64,000 nucleotides of DNA from Eremophila alpestris peregrina (lineage: Eukaryota; Chordata; Aves; Passeriformes; Alaudidae): NCBI GenBank assembly GCA_009792885.1, contig WMCF01000011.1, positions 18,480,126-18,544,125 on the forward strand, read 5' to 3'. The notes beneath the pieces are model-generated. The model was not told where the DNA came from. It did not search any database and was given only the letters and a program-made list of their open reading frames with translations. Shown in pieces: positions 1-12,425 of the stretch. Numbering within the stretch: position 1 is the first letter of the stretch; every line of letters starts with the position of its first letter. The position numbers and the translations under genes were made by a program.

Positions 1-1687
1 GGCTTTGGAGGGACACAAGAACCGGTTTAATGATGCTCACCCAGTTGCTTATCCCTGCCTCCCACCCATCCCCAGGCTGTATCAGCTAAACCCTTTGCAT
101 CCAGGCATTACCTCCCAAGCATCACTTCCTCACTTCCTCCTGCTAAAACAGAACCAAGGCGCAACAATCACATCCCAGCCTCAAGAGTTTTTTCACCATG
201 GAAAAGATTTGGATTCGTGTTTGTAGATTGATGGGAGCGTCAGCTTTCTGATTTAATGATGAACAGTTCACAGTTGGGTGGAACACACCCATGGCTCCTT
301 ATGTTAAATAAAACAGGGTGAGTCCTGAGGAACTTAATGAAGCTGCAACCCAACTTGGCCAGAACTTCAAATGCATTATCAGGAGAGGAGAGACTGTAAC
401 AAAGTGCTCTGCTGGGATTTCAAGTGTCTCTCACCGAGCTCTGAAACAGCTTGTGAAAGGAAAGGCGTGCCACGTTATTTCCCCCCACACTGTACAATTT
501 GCATGTAATGAGCAGCAGAAAGAGCTCCCATCCCGACTGTGGCACATGGGCACTGCTGAACTACAGCCCTGCTGAATCACTATCTGCAAATCAGAACACA
601 AAGCAAACAGTTACCTGGAATAAAGGTGTGTACTGTTTGTACTGGCTTTTCTAAATTAGTCTGCTGTGTTGTTTGCTGATCAGAAGCTGAGGCACGCAGC
701 AGATGAACATCCCTATTATTATTTCAGAAGAACTGAAGACTGCAGCCTCGTAACCACTCCCAGAAAGGGCAGCCATTGTCCCCAAAGGACCTGCCATTCC
801 AGAAATTACACAGAAAAATGTACACCTAATCTTTCCCATGCCTTGTAAATTAACGAGGTTTGAAGAAAAGGACATCACAGCAGAGCCTACAGCTGTAAAA
901 GCAATTCAGTGAATCACAGAATAAGCTGAGTTGGAAGGGACCCTCAAGCATCATTGAGTCCAGCTCCTGGTCCACAGGACAACCACAAGAATCACACCCT
1001 GTGCCTGAGAGCACTGTCCAAACTTCTCGTGGGCAGGCTCAGTGATGTGACACTGGGGAGCCTGTTTCAGTGGCCAATCACGCTCTGAGTGAAGAACCTT
1101 ATCCTGATATCCAACCTGAACCTCCCCTGACACAGCTTCAGACCTGTGATGAGTCCTGTCGTCACGGATGCCTGAACCTCTGCTTCCCCTCCTGAGGAAG
1201 CTGCAGACCATGATGAGGTCTCACCTCAGTCTCCTCGTCTCCAGGCTGAACAGACCAAGCTACCTCAGCCACTCCTCATACGACTTCCCAACTTTCACTC
1301 TGACATATCCCAGCTTATGGCTGCTGTGAAGAAACCTTCTAACAAAGGTAATTAATAGTAATCTCTAGTATAAAACTGTTTATTTTAACCCCTGATTCTG
1401 CAAAACATTTCACTGGGTGCTAAAGTTTAGTTAACTACTAAATTACCCTATTTGCACCTATTTTTGTACGTGCTGTGCTAATTAAGGCCTAATTGCCAGT
1501 TCTACAGATCTCAAGAGACAAAGACACCAAACCCAAGTCTCCACCTCAAATGCATTCCTGTGACATCAGATAATGGGTTTCTAAGAACCAGCCAGACACC
1601 AATTGAAGAAAAATTTGGCCCAAGAGCACTTTTTTCCTGAACAATACCACTTCTTTCTTGGAAACCCAAGCACTGGGGGAATCTTAC
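1..1687 (-). other. KAT14: KAT14 intron 8 (part)
   Basis: This stretch follows the last visible KAT14 donor. It holds a CR1 fragment at about 905-1320. Otherwise it is unique sequence in which I see no exon, RNA gene or strong repeat. Confidence 0.8.
905..1320 (-). mobile_element. CR1 retrotransposon fragment, 3' end, minus orientation
   Basis: Read on the minus strand, this is the 3' part of an avian CR1 LINE. It is recognisable by the plus-strand strings gaatcacagaat, ttggaagggaccctcaag, gagcctgtttcagtgg and aacctcccctg, which correspond to the reverse complement of the usual CR1 tail. The copy is old and divergent, with no usable reading frame. It sits inside a KAT14 intron. Confidence 0.8.
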
Positions 1688-1863
1688 CAGGCCAGAAGAA
1701 TTCCTGGCACATGGAGTTTATAGTGGGGATGTGATTAGGGCGAACGTAGCAGTAATCAATGGGTGCTTCTGGCTCAGCCTTCCAGTTGAGATCATTCCTG
1801 TGTGGATTCGCCCGGATTTCTGCCAGCAGCCTGAGTTTTGGGGGCTTTGTCTCATAATCACGT
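1688..1863 (-). CDS. KAT14: KAT14 coding exon 8 (last one inside the window)
   Basis: It encodes RDYETKPPKLRLLAEIR through NSMCQEFFWPG, the entry into the GNAT domain, and stops in phase 1 at a GTAAGA donor. The remaining exon or exons must lie left of position 1, since I find no GNAT-like sequence in 1-1687. Confidence 0.94.
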
Positions 1864-4800
1864 CTGTCAGGAAAATCACGTGAAAAGGAAACACAAAAAA
1901 CAAGTGAGCAACAAAAAACTACCAGTACAGCTAAGTGGGTACTGCCCATGAAATATCTTCTGACATGCTCAACTTAAGAAAAAAAAAGAACAGTCTTCCA
2001 TTCACATGGGGAAACAGCCCCCAGCTCAGCAAAAAACCCCTTGTGCCAGAGGCCAGGACACTTTCCAGACCTGCAGCAAGTCCAGCCAGTCTTTCCTTAC
2101 CAGCATGAGCAAGGAAATCACAGTTCTGACCCAAGTGCAACTTGCACTGAATGGCTACAGCAATGCCCTCTCTCTGTCCTTGCCCCCTTTTGGAGATTCC
2201 CCTTCCCAATGCAATCCGTTTCACTACTCAGCTAAACCAAACACCATCCCTTCAGGGTTACCATGGTGCACTGGGTTGTACTGTGAGGAGGAGTGAGGAG
2301 CCCTGCCCAAGAAAGGTGTCCTCTCGGTGGGCTGGTGGTGCACAAGCCAAGAGCAAGCTCAGACCCTCTGTACCTGATGTAGGGCTTAAGGACACGGGAG
2401 GTGTAAGGGCTGACAATACTGTGGTCTGTCAGCAGGTCTTCCGAGCCTACCAGGCGGTACAGAAACTTGGTTGTCTGCTGGCGATATCCCTTCGTGGCGG
2501 GCAGCATGGTCTGGATGCACAAAAAAAGGCACAGCAGTTGCAGGAAGGTCAGTCAGTGACTGAACAAGGGGATCATATGGAGGGAGAGTAAGGGTCAGTG
2601 TGACAGGGTGGACTGGAGCACAGTTGTCCCACCTCTGGCATCTACTGGGCAATCCCAAATTTGATGCCCAAATCTAAAAGTGCTGCAATTCATCTCCCTC
2701 TTACACACATGGAAGAGCACCCTCCTGTTTGGGTACTTCCAGGCCTTCACCACCAGCAGCTGGGCAGGGCTGGAGTACAAATACATTGATATTGGTGGGG
2801 CTGACACTGACAGACAGCTGTGCTGAACCAGCATGTCCCAAGAAGAAAGGGACTGAGGAGAGCATTGCTGGGGACACAGCCCCAAGCCAAAATGAGTCTT
2901 GTTCACATCATCCTTTTCACTTTAGGATTCAGATAACCTCAATGTGACACTGCTAGCTGCAGCAAAAGCTTTAAAATAACCAGTGCCAAAAGCTGACTTA
3001 GATTTGGGAACACCCACCTGGTATCTGTCCAAGATCCTGAAGTCCTGGCTAGTAGTTCTGTATGTAGCTTGCCCTACTGGGGACCTGGAGACACTGCCTT
3101 CTTTGGCTCCATAAATCCCATCAACCAGGAGCAGTGCAGCATTCACAACCTGGTCCAAGTCAAAGAGTGGGAGTCCTCTTTCCCTCTTGGCCTGCCTGAC
3201 CAGCAGCTTGCGCCTCAGCCTCCGGGCCTCGGGGGTCATGCTCAAGGCATTGGGACAGGCTTCCAGCCTCTTCAGCAGCAGCTTTTCCTCATAGATGCTA
3301 ACTGAGGTGTGCTTGGGAACTCTGGGTTTGGCATCCTTCTCCAGTTGTGACTTCCCCTTGTCTCTTCCTCTCACCTGCAAGGGTGTGCTTGACTCTTCAG
3401 GATCTTCACTGTCACCTTCCATCCGTTCTGTTTTTTCTTCTTCACTCTCCACCTCTTGCTTGATCTGCTCAGCTGTCTTCACTTTTTTCCTGCTTGCTAT
3501 CATGGTGCCGGCACCAGCTGTCCCACTGGGAGGGGGCACATACTCTATTCCTGGGTCTATAACTCCATCTCCTTCCATCTCCTCATCATCTGTGGAACAA
3601 ATAAAAATAATCCAGGGGGAAAGAAACATTAATTTGAACATCAAAGTCCCATTTCAAAAATGGTTGTCACAGCATTTTTCTGCTAAGGAACAATAAGGTG
3701 GGTTTACCCAATACACTTCATTTTCTGTGTACTCCCAGATCTCCTGATTTTGGACAGGAGATGCTGAAAAGAGTCCAATTTTGGGATGCACAATCAATCC
3801 TGCTCCTAAAGCATCTTGTAGTTTGGCATCTGGAAACGGTGCCCCTCCTGATCTCCAAGCACATGTTCTTTGAGGAACGTTAAGCTGCTGAAAATTCCCA
3901 AAGACTGGGGATCACAAAGTCAAGCTGGTGAGCTGCATCTTCAGCTAGCATACTGAACACTGTTCTTCCTGTCACCCAGAAGACTGGCTCCTTTAACAAC
4001 TAAGAAAATTCAGCCTGCATCATTGCTTTGCTATCTCACTGAAATTTAGCAACCCTTAATTAGCACAATCACACTTTTAAAATATTGGGACATTACCACA
4101 GGAATAATATTTCTGTCATGAAAAATATTTGAGACAAAACTAGACTTGCTATGTAACAGTGTCATCTGTGTTGCAGTGAAATGCTTATGCTGAGTGGTCC
4201 AGCAGTTGCTGTGTGAAGTCTATCCACTGCTTATTCAGGATCTCTCAGAAAACCATAATGGGAATTTCTTCTGGCCTTAGAAGCGGGTGATAAAACAATG
4301 GAAAACCAGTCAATTATCACACTCAACTAAAACAACAGAAAATTGCCAGTTACTTTCCATCTTATCCTGAAAGGATCCAGCAGCTCATTGGGAGCTTCAT
4401 TTTTAAAAAATATTCCTGGAAAACAGGATGAAACCCATGGTGGTTCTTACCATGGAACAGTGCCTGTGGTGGCATGACGTCCGGGATGAGATCTGCTTCC
4501 GAGAGCAGGCTGGGAGTGGCCGAGTGTGAGGCGGGAGTGCCGGGAGCAGAGAAGTCCAGGGACGGGGATGGAGAGGGGCTGGTCAGAGGCGTGCGGTCGG
4601 ACGAGCTCAGGGAGGAGAAGTCGATGACCTCTCCTTTCTCCAGGACGATGTCGGGCCGGCGGCAGCGGCTGCTGAACTTCACGGGAGTGGAGGAAGTGCT
4701 GCGGTCCAGGAACCCGGCCGCCTCCTTCTGGGCTCTCCGAATGTCCTTGGCTTCCTGAGTGCGGGACCTCTTCTCCTTCAGCTCCATGGCTGACTCCACT

Positions 4801-7800
4801 GGATTGCGGCTCACCCGCTTCCGCAGGCCTTCCACAGTGATGATGGGATCCAGCGGGGGCTTGGAAGCTGCTAAAGAAGGAGTTTGCTTATTCTGAGCCC
4901 CTGCAGTCACTGGATTCACACTACTCAGCCAAAAGCACACCAACCACAAAGCTTAGAAGATGGGGTTCTCAATGTGTACAGGAAATGCACTCGGGGACAT
5001 GTAGCATTAAGGCAGTGTGTGACCAAAGCCTTGTTAAGGCCCAAATTTTGTTCCTCCACAGAGGAGAATTTGCATCTAGTGACAAAAGATAAAAGACATG
5101 CCCCAGGGTAAAGAGAAGTGGGAAAATTGTGGATTTCAGCTAAAAAAACAACCCAACCAAAACCACTCTGCACAAGCCTCAAAACCCTATAAATCAGCAC
5201 AATGGAAAAATGTAATGAAATATAACAGGCTTCTCACACTACAGTATATGCACCACAGGTCTCTTCAGTCAACCATTACAGCAGAACAAAGCTGAAGAGC
5301 TGTCCATGCACATGAACTGGTTTTAACTGAACTTTTCTCATGTCTCCCAGCTCTGGCTCAGTGAGGAATCTACGCTCTCCTTGGGAGAGAATTACCTTTT
5401 GCCTTCAGTGCAGATGCTGACAGCTTCTCTCCTTCAGGTTTCAGTGTCGGGGGTTTGTTATGAACCAGCTTCCACCATCCTGGTTCTCCAAATTCCTGTG
5501 CCCCTGAGCGGAAAAACAAGGGGCTCCCCACAGAGAGACAGCCAGCAACTGTGCTCCACCATGTTGAGGTCTTTTTCCTGTGGTTGGGGAGAGGAAAACA
5601 AGGGTTAGATCCCTACTCAGGAGCTGTGCTTCCATCCTGGACACAGTGTTTCTGCCTGTGGCACTGACACACACATCCACTGAACTACTGAAGCACTTTT
5701 TTGGCCCCTTGGAGGCAGGGAGCTGCATTTAAGCCTTTCCCTCTGCTGGGCAGTGCACTCTTACTGGGCATCTGAGCATTTTTATTCCTTTAGAAACTGG
5801 TCACAGAGCTAACTAAGATGTCACTTAGGGAAGAAGTGAGAAGAAATACTGAAGAATTGCCCTGATTCTGGAGAGTCAGGTTCATGGTGCAGAGTCCAAC
5901 CTCAGTTGCCCAGAATCTCGAGATTTCTTCTTGCCTTTGCAGACCCCCACATGCAGAAACCTCTGTTCTTGCCAAGGCTTGGCTGAGGTGGTGTTCACTG
6001 CTGCCCAGGTGCTGCCCTGACACACCTTGGGGTACTGAACCTCACAGGTGGGGGACCAAACCCAGCTGCCTCAGCTCAAAGTCTGGAGTGTTACAGTAAA
6101 TCTGGATAAGCTGCACTTCAATATGCCAAGGAAGAAGATCACTGCACAGCTTGTACAGCTACACACGATTCAGCTGTCTCTGTTCCATCAGTGGCTTGTC
6201 CAGGCAAGTGGTAATGCTGTGTCTGAGGCCAGGAATCCCTCTCTGAATTTTAATCAGAGCAAGGAGTGCCCAGCTCCCAGGGCAAGTCTCAAAAGGCAGC
6301 AGCAAACCCTGGGAGGTATTGGCTCCATGAATGAGGGACAATGGGCCACCAGCTGCCCTCCTGTCACGGTCCCTGTGGCTTCCAGGGAGGACAAATGCTA
6401 ACATTTCTGAGAACAGAGCAAGCAGGCACAGACAAGCACTGAAACCAAAGCCAAAGACCAAATCTGGTTAGGAAGAAAGGCCAGATCTTACAACAGAGAA
6501 ATCCCTGGGGAAGAAAAGAAGCTGTGAAGTCAATCAATTCTACAACTTCCAAGGACTGCTTAGTTCCTTTCCTGCCTCCAAAGCACATGCATTAACAGTG
6601 AGGCTGGGGTTTGACAGCTTCAGCACGCTCAGAAAAAATGTGTTGCTCACCTGGGAAATGAAGGCTGCCCTCTACGAGAGGGGTTCCTGCTCTGACAGTG
6701 TGAAAAACATTTCAGTTGTTCAACACCTACTATGTAGAAGCCATTTCATTAAGATCCAAAACAATCTAAAAGGTGAGGCTCAGTTCTTTTTGAAGAACTT
6801 GGTCCTTGCAAGTTTTATAGCCAAGGAACATAGCACTTTGCTATGGACCACATTTTTGTCCCTAAGTTTGGCAACACCAGGATCAGCCCATCCACTGTGA
6901 CTGTTTAGAAAACCTCAACTCTCTGCAGGTTCATATGCTGCCTAAAGGAAGATCAATAATCCAAAATACGTGCATTTGTGTTGCTTTTGTGTGACTTTCC
7001 TGGGGATATTTTTCACCAGTAAGAAATGCTGTTTCTTTCTCAAGTATACCCCTTATGCCTGCATTCAGATTCTCAGTATTAAATCCTCCCTTTTATCACC
7101 TGGAAGGCTCAACAGAGATGTCACCAAATTAACCAGTATTCTTGTCCATCTGTATAACAAGTTTTAATTCCTTTGGCTCACCCACCAGACTCTCAGGGAA
7201 ATATCATGTCTTTACCTGTTCCCTAATAAGAAAGTCCAGTGTTTCTCAATAAAAGCACAAATGTCTTCTTTCCATCTGAAGTACCCCTGACGGCCTGTTC
7301 CTTCCAGAGACAAGTTATACATTGCCAGCATGACAACCTGGAACAGAAAGTGTTGGACACTTCAGCTTTTTCTGCTGAACAGACACCCACCCACAGCTGC
7401 CACACACACACAAATCTTTGCTCCCTCATAAATATCTTATTTTTGCAACATCTCAAAGGCAACTTCTGCAATCCATCTTCTCCCTGGTTTTGTGATGCCT
7501 GTTCTTGTCTTTCTATTGTTAGATGCACATTCTTCCAGAGATTTCTCCATCCCAGGGGAATAACAAGCTGCCTAGTTATGCAGGTTTGTGCTGAGACCCA
7601 AGAATTGTGCAGCTGTTGTATAAATGAATTACAGTACAGATGGGGTCTGAATGTAATGTGGACGTAGGGAAACAGTCTTTCAAATAAATAAAAAACAGTA
7701 ATCCCGCTATCCAATTCATCAGAAACATTGTGTCAATGGTCTTTCACACACACTTCACAACCAAATTCACTCTAACCTGTTACATACCCAAACTAAAGGA

Positions 7801-10800
7801 CACATTTGAAAAATATCTCCCCTCCTTTAAGTAAATCCTAGGTGACCAACTGTTAATTACATTTACGTAATTTTAATTAATTTATTAGAACAAAACTAAA
7901 GTCAGCTAGGCTGGGATCATCTTTCAGCAATCACACAGCCTCAGTTTGGCACTACTTCCAATAAAGACTTGCATTCCACCCTCAGAGAAGTCTGAAATCT
8001 GCTTTTCTTAGGAAGATGGGTCTCCTCACAGTCAACCTTGCCTTTCTGGGATGCATAGTCAAAGATGTCAAAATGATGAAATATGGACAGCTTTAATGTC
8101 CCCTTCACCCTATTTCTACCTCACAACCCCTCTCAGTTTGATAACTAGGATTTTGTGGGTTTTAAAATAATGTGGGACAGTATCACAGGATATCAAAAGT
8201 AGTTCTCTTTTTAACTGGCTAAAGACACAGATCTCGAGGCCACATATTCTGAAAAAAATCCAGAAATCACTGTCCCCCTTCTTCCTGCTTCAGGTAAGTT
8301 AGTTTGACCACTTCTCTCAATTCCACTTACCCAAAAGCAGCAAGAGCTCTGGCTGCTGGGAGCCCAGGGAGGTGGTCACAGCTTTCTTCCTCACCCATTT
8401 CCATTTTGTCTGCCCCTTCCCCATGGCACTCTGAAGAGACCTGGGCAATGCCAGCAGCTTTTGCTTTCCCAGTCTGGAACATGGTGAAACTCTGTCCGTC
8501 TGCCAGCACAGACAGACCCCTACTTACACCAATGTTTTCCCTGCACTGGTCACCATGAGAAAGCAGGGCAGGAGTTACAATCAGAGTTTCAAATCACCTT
8601 ACATGATGATAATGCTGAGTGCCTGTGGTAAGAATCAAGGAAAAGCCAACCAGGCTGATACTTTCAACAATCTGACAGCTTGTCCTCAGGACAAGTGGCC
8701 TCCTGAGCTGGTAGATTGGGACAGGGAGCAGAATAGGACCCCTTTGATTCAGGAGGAAGCAGCTGGTAACCTGCTGAGCCTCTTAGATGCTTACAAGTCC
8801 ATGGGATCCATCCTAGGGTACGGATGCCATCACTTGGCATCTACAGCATGGGTTTAGGATGGGCAGGTCCTGCCTGACCAGCCTGATCTGCTCTTATGAC
8901 CAGGTGACCTGCCTGGTGGATCCAGGGAAGGCTGTGGATTTTGTCTACCTGGAGTTCAGCAAAGTCTTTGACACCACCTTGAGGGGCCAGGACAGGTTGG
9001 ATCCATGGGCCAAATCCAACAATAGGAGGTTTAACAAGACCAGGTGCTGAGTGCTGCACTTTGGCCACAACAACCCCCTGCAGCACTACAGGCTGGGGAC
9101 AGATCAGCTGGAGGGAGGCCAGGCAGAAAGGGACCTGGGGTACTGACTGATGGCAGACTGAACAGGAGCCAGCAGTGTGCCCAGGTGGCCAAGAACGCCA
9201 ATGGCACCCTGGCTTGGATCAGGAATAGTGGCCAGCAGGATTAGGGCAGTGATTCTTCCTCTTGGCATTGGTGAGGCAACACCTCAAGCCCTGTGTTCAG
9301 TTCTGGGCCCTTCCATTTAGAAAGGATGTTGAGGTGCTGGGGCACATCCAGAGAAGGGCAACAAGGCTGGTGAAAGATCTGGAGCACAGATCCTATGAGG
9401 AATGGCTGAGGGAGCTGGGGGTGTTTAGGCTGGAGAAGAGGAGGCTCAGAGGAGACCTTGTCACTCTACAACTCCCTGACAGGAGGGTGCAGCCAGGTGG
9501 GGGTTTGGCCTCTTCCCCCAGGCAAGAAGTGACAGGAGCAGAGGACACATCTTAAGCTGTACCAAGGTAGGTTTAGGCTGGACATTAGGAAAAATTTCTT
9601 CACAGAAACAGTGGCTGGGCACTGGAATGGGCTGCCCAGGGAGGTGGTGGAGTCACCATCCCTGGAGGTGTTTAAGGAAAGCCTGGATGGGGCACTCAGT
9701 GCCATGGTCTGGTTGACCATGTGGTGTTAGGTCATGGGTTGGACTTGATCCCAAAGGTCTTTTCCATCCTAGCTGATCCTGTGATAGTCTATGAGACAAC
9801 ACACCATTATGGGCCCACAGGATGCAAACAGATGCTATTTTGATTGCTCAGGTGTTCATATGATTGGAACAGTGAATTCCAGCAAGGACTGATGCCAGTG
9901 CATAAGCAGCCACGTTGGAGCTTTGTACCCAGGGAGCTGGCAAACTTTCTGTTTCTATGTTGCCACCTCACCAGTTTTACATTTTCTTAGATACAAAAAC
10001 CGTCCACGCCTAGAAGCCAAATTGCCTCTCTCCCTTTTCCAAACCTGCTTGAAGCCATGAATTCACAAGCAACATAAGGGGAAGGAAAAACAAAACAAAA
10101 CAAAACAAAAAAAAAAAGAAAAAAAAAAAGAGGAATGTGGCTTCTATGATTATCTTTCAATTTCCCTGCCAAATAGTGAAGTTCTAATGTGCAGGCAATC
10201 CTCAGCTAATTAATTTCTAAAGTTCATGCAAATGCTCCTTTGTTACCAATACCTGATCCTCCTTTTCCAGGTACCATATCCACAACAACCAACACTTTCA
10301 GAAAGTCTCACAGTTGTTCTGCTGCCACAAACATTTCACTTACTTGTTGCCATGTTAATCTCAGACGTTCAAATTGCTCCTTCCCATCTTCTGAGCAATC
10401 AGAGCAAGTAAATCTAAAAAAATTATCTCCTTTGAGGTAGCTGAGCTGTTCTCTCAGTTGACCTAAAAGGAAAAGGTAAAAATAAATCTTTTCATCCTTT
10501 GATAAGAAAAAGTGCTGCAAAGGAAATATCGATTTCTTCCAAGGTCAGGTCTGTCTGAATAAAAGTGACAGAACCACCTGTAAACCCCCATGCACCCAAA
10601 GGTACAGGCTCTAAGTCCGTGTTTCCACAGCAGAGGAAAAAAGATCACATGTATCAGGGCTTCTAAACTCACCAGGAGTTAATTTACACAGACAGGAACA
10701 ATTGAAAAGTGACATAGGAGCACAGGGAAGCTGTTAAGACTGGAGTGTTTCTGGAAAGCCTCACTCAAAATATGTTTCTCTACAAGGATGTAATCTCTTT

Positions 10801-12425
10801 TACTGTATAAGGACACCAGATCAAGCATTTTTAACATATGGATACCCTGCTTCCATACTGAATTGCAGAATTCAACTTGCAACTGTGTCTGATGGGGTGA
10901 ACCCCCCCACACTTAGGTAGTAAAGAGAATTTCGAAACAGCAATTCAATGTAAAAAAGTGATTATTTGTCTGAGCACATTGGCCATTTCCACAAGTGACA
11001 ACTGAACTCCCCAGAACTGAATGATTAGGGACAAGCACAGTATCTCCCAGCTCATTTACTCCGCACATTTGTATGCGGCTACTGTTGCTTTGCAACTGGC
11101 CTTTTCTGCTCCTTGGATTTGTTCCACAGCAACTGCAGAGAGGAACATATTTGTAAACTAAAACAAGTTGAGTGTTAAATCAAGCGCTCCAGCATGAGAT
11201 AGCTCATGCTACCCTTCACTCTGCTTCATTGTTTTTATTAATACACTTCAAGTTAATATTTCCCTTTACTGCATAGTAATTTAGTATTCTGATGCTGGTT
11301 TCATTACATGAACACCTGAACATGCCTTGAGAGGAGATTTTTACAATGTAAATTTTGGCAAATTCTAAGGCAAAAGGGCAGCTCTGACATATCTGCAAGG
11401 CAGGTGCCACCTCAGCAGTTCATTAATTCTAACCACAAACAAACAAACAAACACACACACCCACAAAACCCTCAAACCAAACCAAACCAAACAGAAGTCC
11501 CCTCACCAAAACCAAAGCCAACCAGTGTTTAGCAATATCTGGCTTTTGGACGTAATGACAGATAAGACAATCCAGAATTTAGAAAGTAAAGTTGTCTATT
11601 ACCCTGCTAACAGCATATATCTTATGTCAAGTGCCAGAGGAGAGGCATCAAATTCTGCAGCTTGCTCCAAACACCCCCCAGAGCTGGCTGCTGAAAGCTG
11701 GGCATGTTTCTAAGCCAACTTAAATTCACATTATTGGGAAAACATTAAGGTTGAGATTTAGCCATTTGCTCCACAGATGCGACAAATCAACAGGGAGGGG
11801 AAAAAAAAGCAGCACACAAAGTCCTTTTCCTCCCCAGAACTTTACAGCAAGGGTCATTATATGAGTGAGCAAAGGGGTCAGGTCGCTTAGCCCAAGCCCC
11901 TAAACAGCTGCACAGATTGTGAGGGTGGGTATGGTTTTGAACTTAAATGTTCTCTACAAATTGAAGAGGACAGTTTGACTTCCTTAGGGAGAGCACTGGC
12001 TCTGGACACACACAGCCCCTGGACTGAAGTGTCTAACACAGCCCCTGCCAGCAGGCATCACCCACAGGATGGGGTACAGCCTAACAAGCTGTGGAACAGG
12101 AACGCAGGACACCACAAGCACTTCCCAAACACCCACCACAGCCAGGCACAACTCAGCGGGCAGCCTTACTTGCTGGGATCCACTTCTGGCACTTCTCACA
12201 GTAATAGGACATCTCCTCCATCCAGGACGCTTCACCCTCATCGCTGTTCAGGGAGTCCCCGCTCTGGTCGTGCGATAAATCCACGGAAGCCTGGTCCTCC
12301 GACTCCACAATCAGGAGAGTCTCCCCTTCCACCTCGCCCTCCTCCAGGCCCTCGGAGGTGGAGGTCCTGGTGGCTTCATCGTCGTGGCGGCTGAGCAGCC
12401 CGCTCATGTGAACGTTGTTGGCCAT
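1688..12425 (-). CDS. KAT14: KAT14 (CSRP2BP/ATAC2), ATAC complex acetyltransferase subunit; 3' end outside window
   Basis: Eight coding exons join in frame into 661 codons plus one base: 12170-12425, 10344-10462, 7216-7337, 5396-5577, 4451-4870, 3018-3589, 2374-2510 and 1688-1863, all on the minus strand with AG/GT borders. The product matches KAT14, a subunit of the ATAC histone acetyltransferase complex in the nucleus. Visible parts are an acidic N-terminal segment (residues about 13-65), a four-cysteine zinc-binding element (C76, C79, C105, C108), a Ser/Pro-rich middle (SPSPSPSLDF) and the conserved block FDLDQVVNAALLLVDG. The human protein is about 782 residues, so roughly 120 residues, the GNAT acetyl-CoA-binding domain, are missing because they lie left of position 1. 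The ATG at 12425 was chosen because the following SRHDDEATRT aligns with the human N terminus. Nothing suggests a broken gene. Confidence 0.96.
2374..2510 (-). CDS. KAT14: KAT14 coding exon 7
   Basis: It encodes TMLPATKGYRQQTTKFLYRL through TSRVLKPYI. The acceptor follows a run of T residues and the donor is GTACAG. The exon leaves in phase 2. Confidence 0.94.
3018..3589 (-). CDS. KAT14: KAT14 coding exon 6
   Basis: The largest exon (572 nt). It begins at DDEEMEGDGVIDPG, crosses an acidic KQEVESEEEK tract and ends after FRILDRYQ in phase 0. It encodes the conserved core FDLDQVVNAALLLVDG. Confidence 0.95.
4451..4870 (-). CDS. KAT14: KAT14 coding exon 5
   Basis: A 420-nt exon running from AASKPPLDPIITVEGL to MPPQALFH. 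It holds a basic KEKRSRTQEAKDIRRAQK helix and a Ser/Pro-rich stretch. The acceptor CTTTAG at 4871 was chosen over an upstream CAG because it restores the family reading KAASK. The exon is markedly GC- and CpG-richer than the introns around it. Confidence 0.93.
5396..5577 (-). CDS. KAT14: KAT14 coding exon 4
   Basis: It reads KKTSTWWSTVAGCLSVGSP, then a segment with GEPGWWKLVHNKPPT, and ends in phase 1 before GTAATT. The WW and GWWK motifs are as in other vertebrate KAT14 proteins. Confidence 0.93.
5578..7215 (-). other. KAT14: KAT14 intron 3
   Basis: Unique non-coding sequence between two confirmed exons. I see no repeat, RNA gene or further exon in it. Confidence 0.7.
7216..7337 (-). CDS. 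KAT14: KAT14 coding exon 3
   Basis: The exon encodes VVMLAMYNLSLEGTGRQGYF and continues through a tryptophan-rich helix (EKHWTFLLGN). The donor is GTAAAG and the exon leaves in phase 2. Confidence 0.94.
8640..9795 (+). mobile_element. CR1 retrotransposon, 5'-truncated and internally deleted
   Basis: An avian CR1 LINE in the plus orientation. The left part encodes a reverse-transcriptase fragment (GKAVDFVYLEFSKVFDT). The right part carries the conserved C-terminal and 3'-UTR sequence (gtgcccaggtggccaagaa, tggagaagaggaggctcag, gggctgcccagggaggtgg) and ends near gatcctgtgatagtctatgag. Just after position about 8985 the element jumps from the FDT motif to the region normally some 400 bp downstream, so the catalytic part of the RT is missing. 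Stops and frameshifts confirm a dead copy. The 5' edge is approximate. Confidence 0.88.
10085..10131. repeat. (AAAAC)n and poly-A tract
   Basis: A short run of AAAAC units continues into two nearly pure A stretches separated by G. It lies in KAT14 intron 2. Confidence 0.9.
10344..10462 (-). CDS. KAT14: KAT14 coding exon 2
   Basis: The acceptor TTTTAG and donor GTAAGT frame SQLREQLSYLKGDNFFRFTC and the second CxxC pair (C105, C108). The exon enters in phase 1 and leaves in phase 0. Confidence 0.94.
10463..12169 (-). other. KAT14: KAT14 intron 1
   Basis: Between the first two coding exons. It includes a (CAAA)n/(CA)n/(ACCAA)n simple-sequence stretch near 11,434-11,493. I see nothing else in it. 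Confidence 0.75.
11434..11493. repeat. compound microsatellite (CAAA)n-(CA)n-(AAACC)n
   Basis: Consecutive acaa units, then a CA run, then aaacc units within 60 bp. Confidence 0.85.
12170..12425 (-). CDS. KAT14: KAT14 coding exon 1
   Basis: This exon starts with ATG (MANNVHMSGL) and ends in phase 1 at a GTAAGG donor. It encodes the acidic N terminus and the first CxxC pair (C76, C79). The initiator is 272 bp beyond the PET117 stop codon. Confidence 0.93.

Larger units (their letters stand above)
7338..10343 (-). other. KAT14: KAT14 intron 2 with CR1 insertion
   Basis: The largest KAT14 intron in the window. It contains the plus-oriented CR1 copy at about 8640-9795 and an A-rich (AAAAC)n tract near 10,090. 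The rest shows no feature I can support. Confidence 0.75.

Noticed and set aside
8304..8558. A possible KAT14 exon near 8.3-8.5 kb
   Set aside because: KAT14 reads continuously from the exon at 10344-10462 into 7216-7337 in correct phase, so no exon is missing here and the translation does not match.
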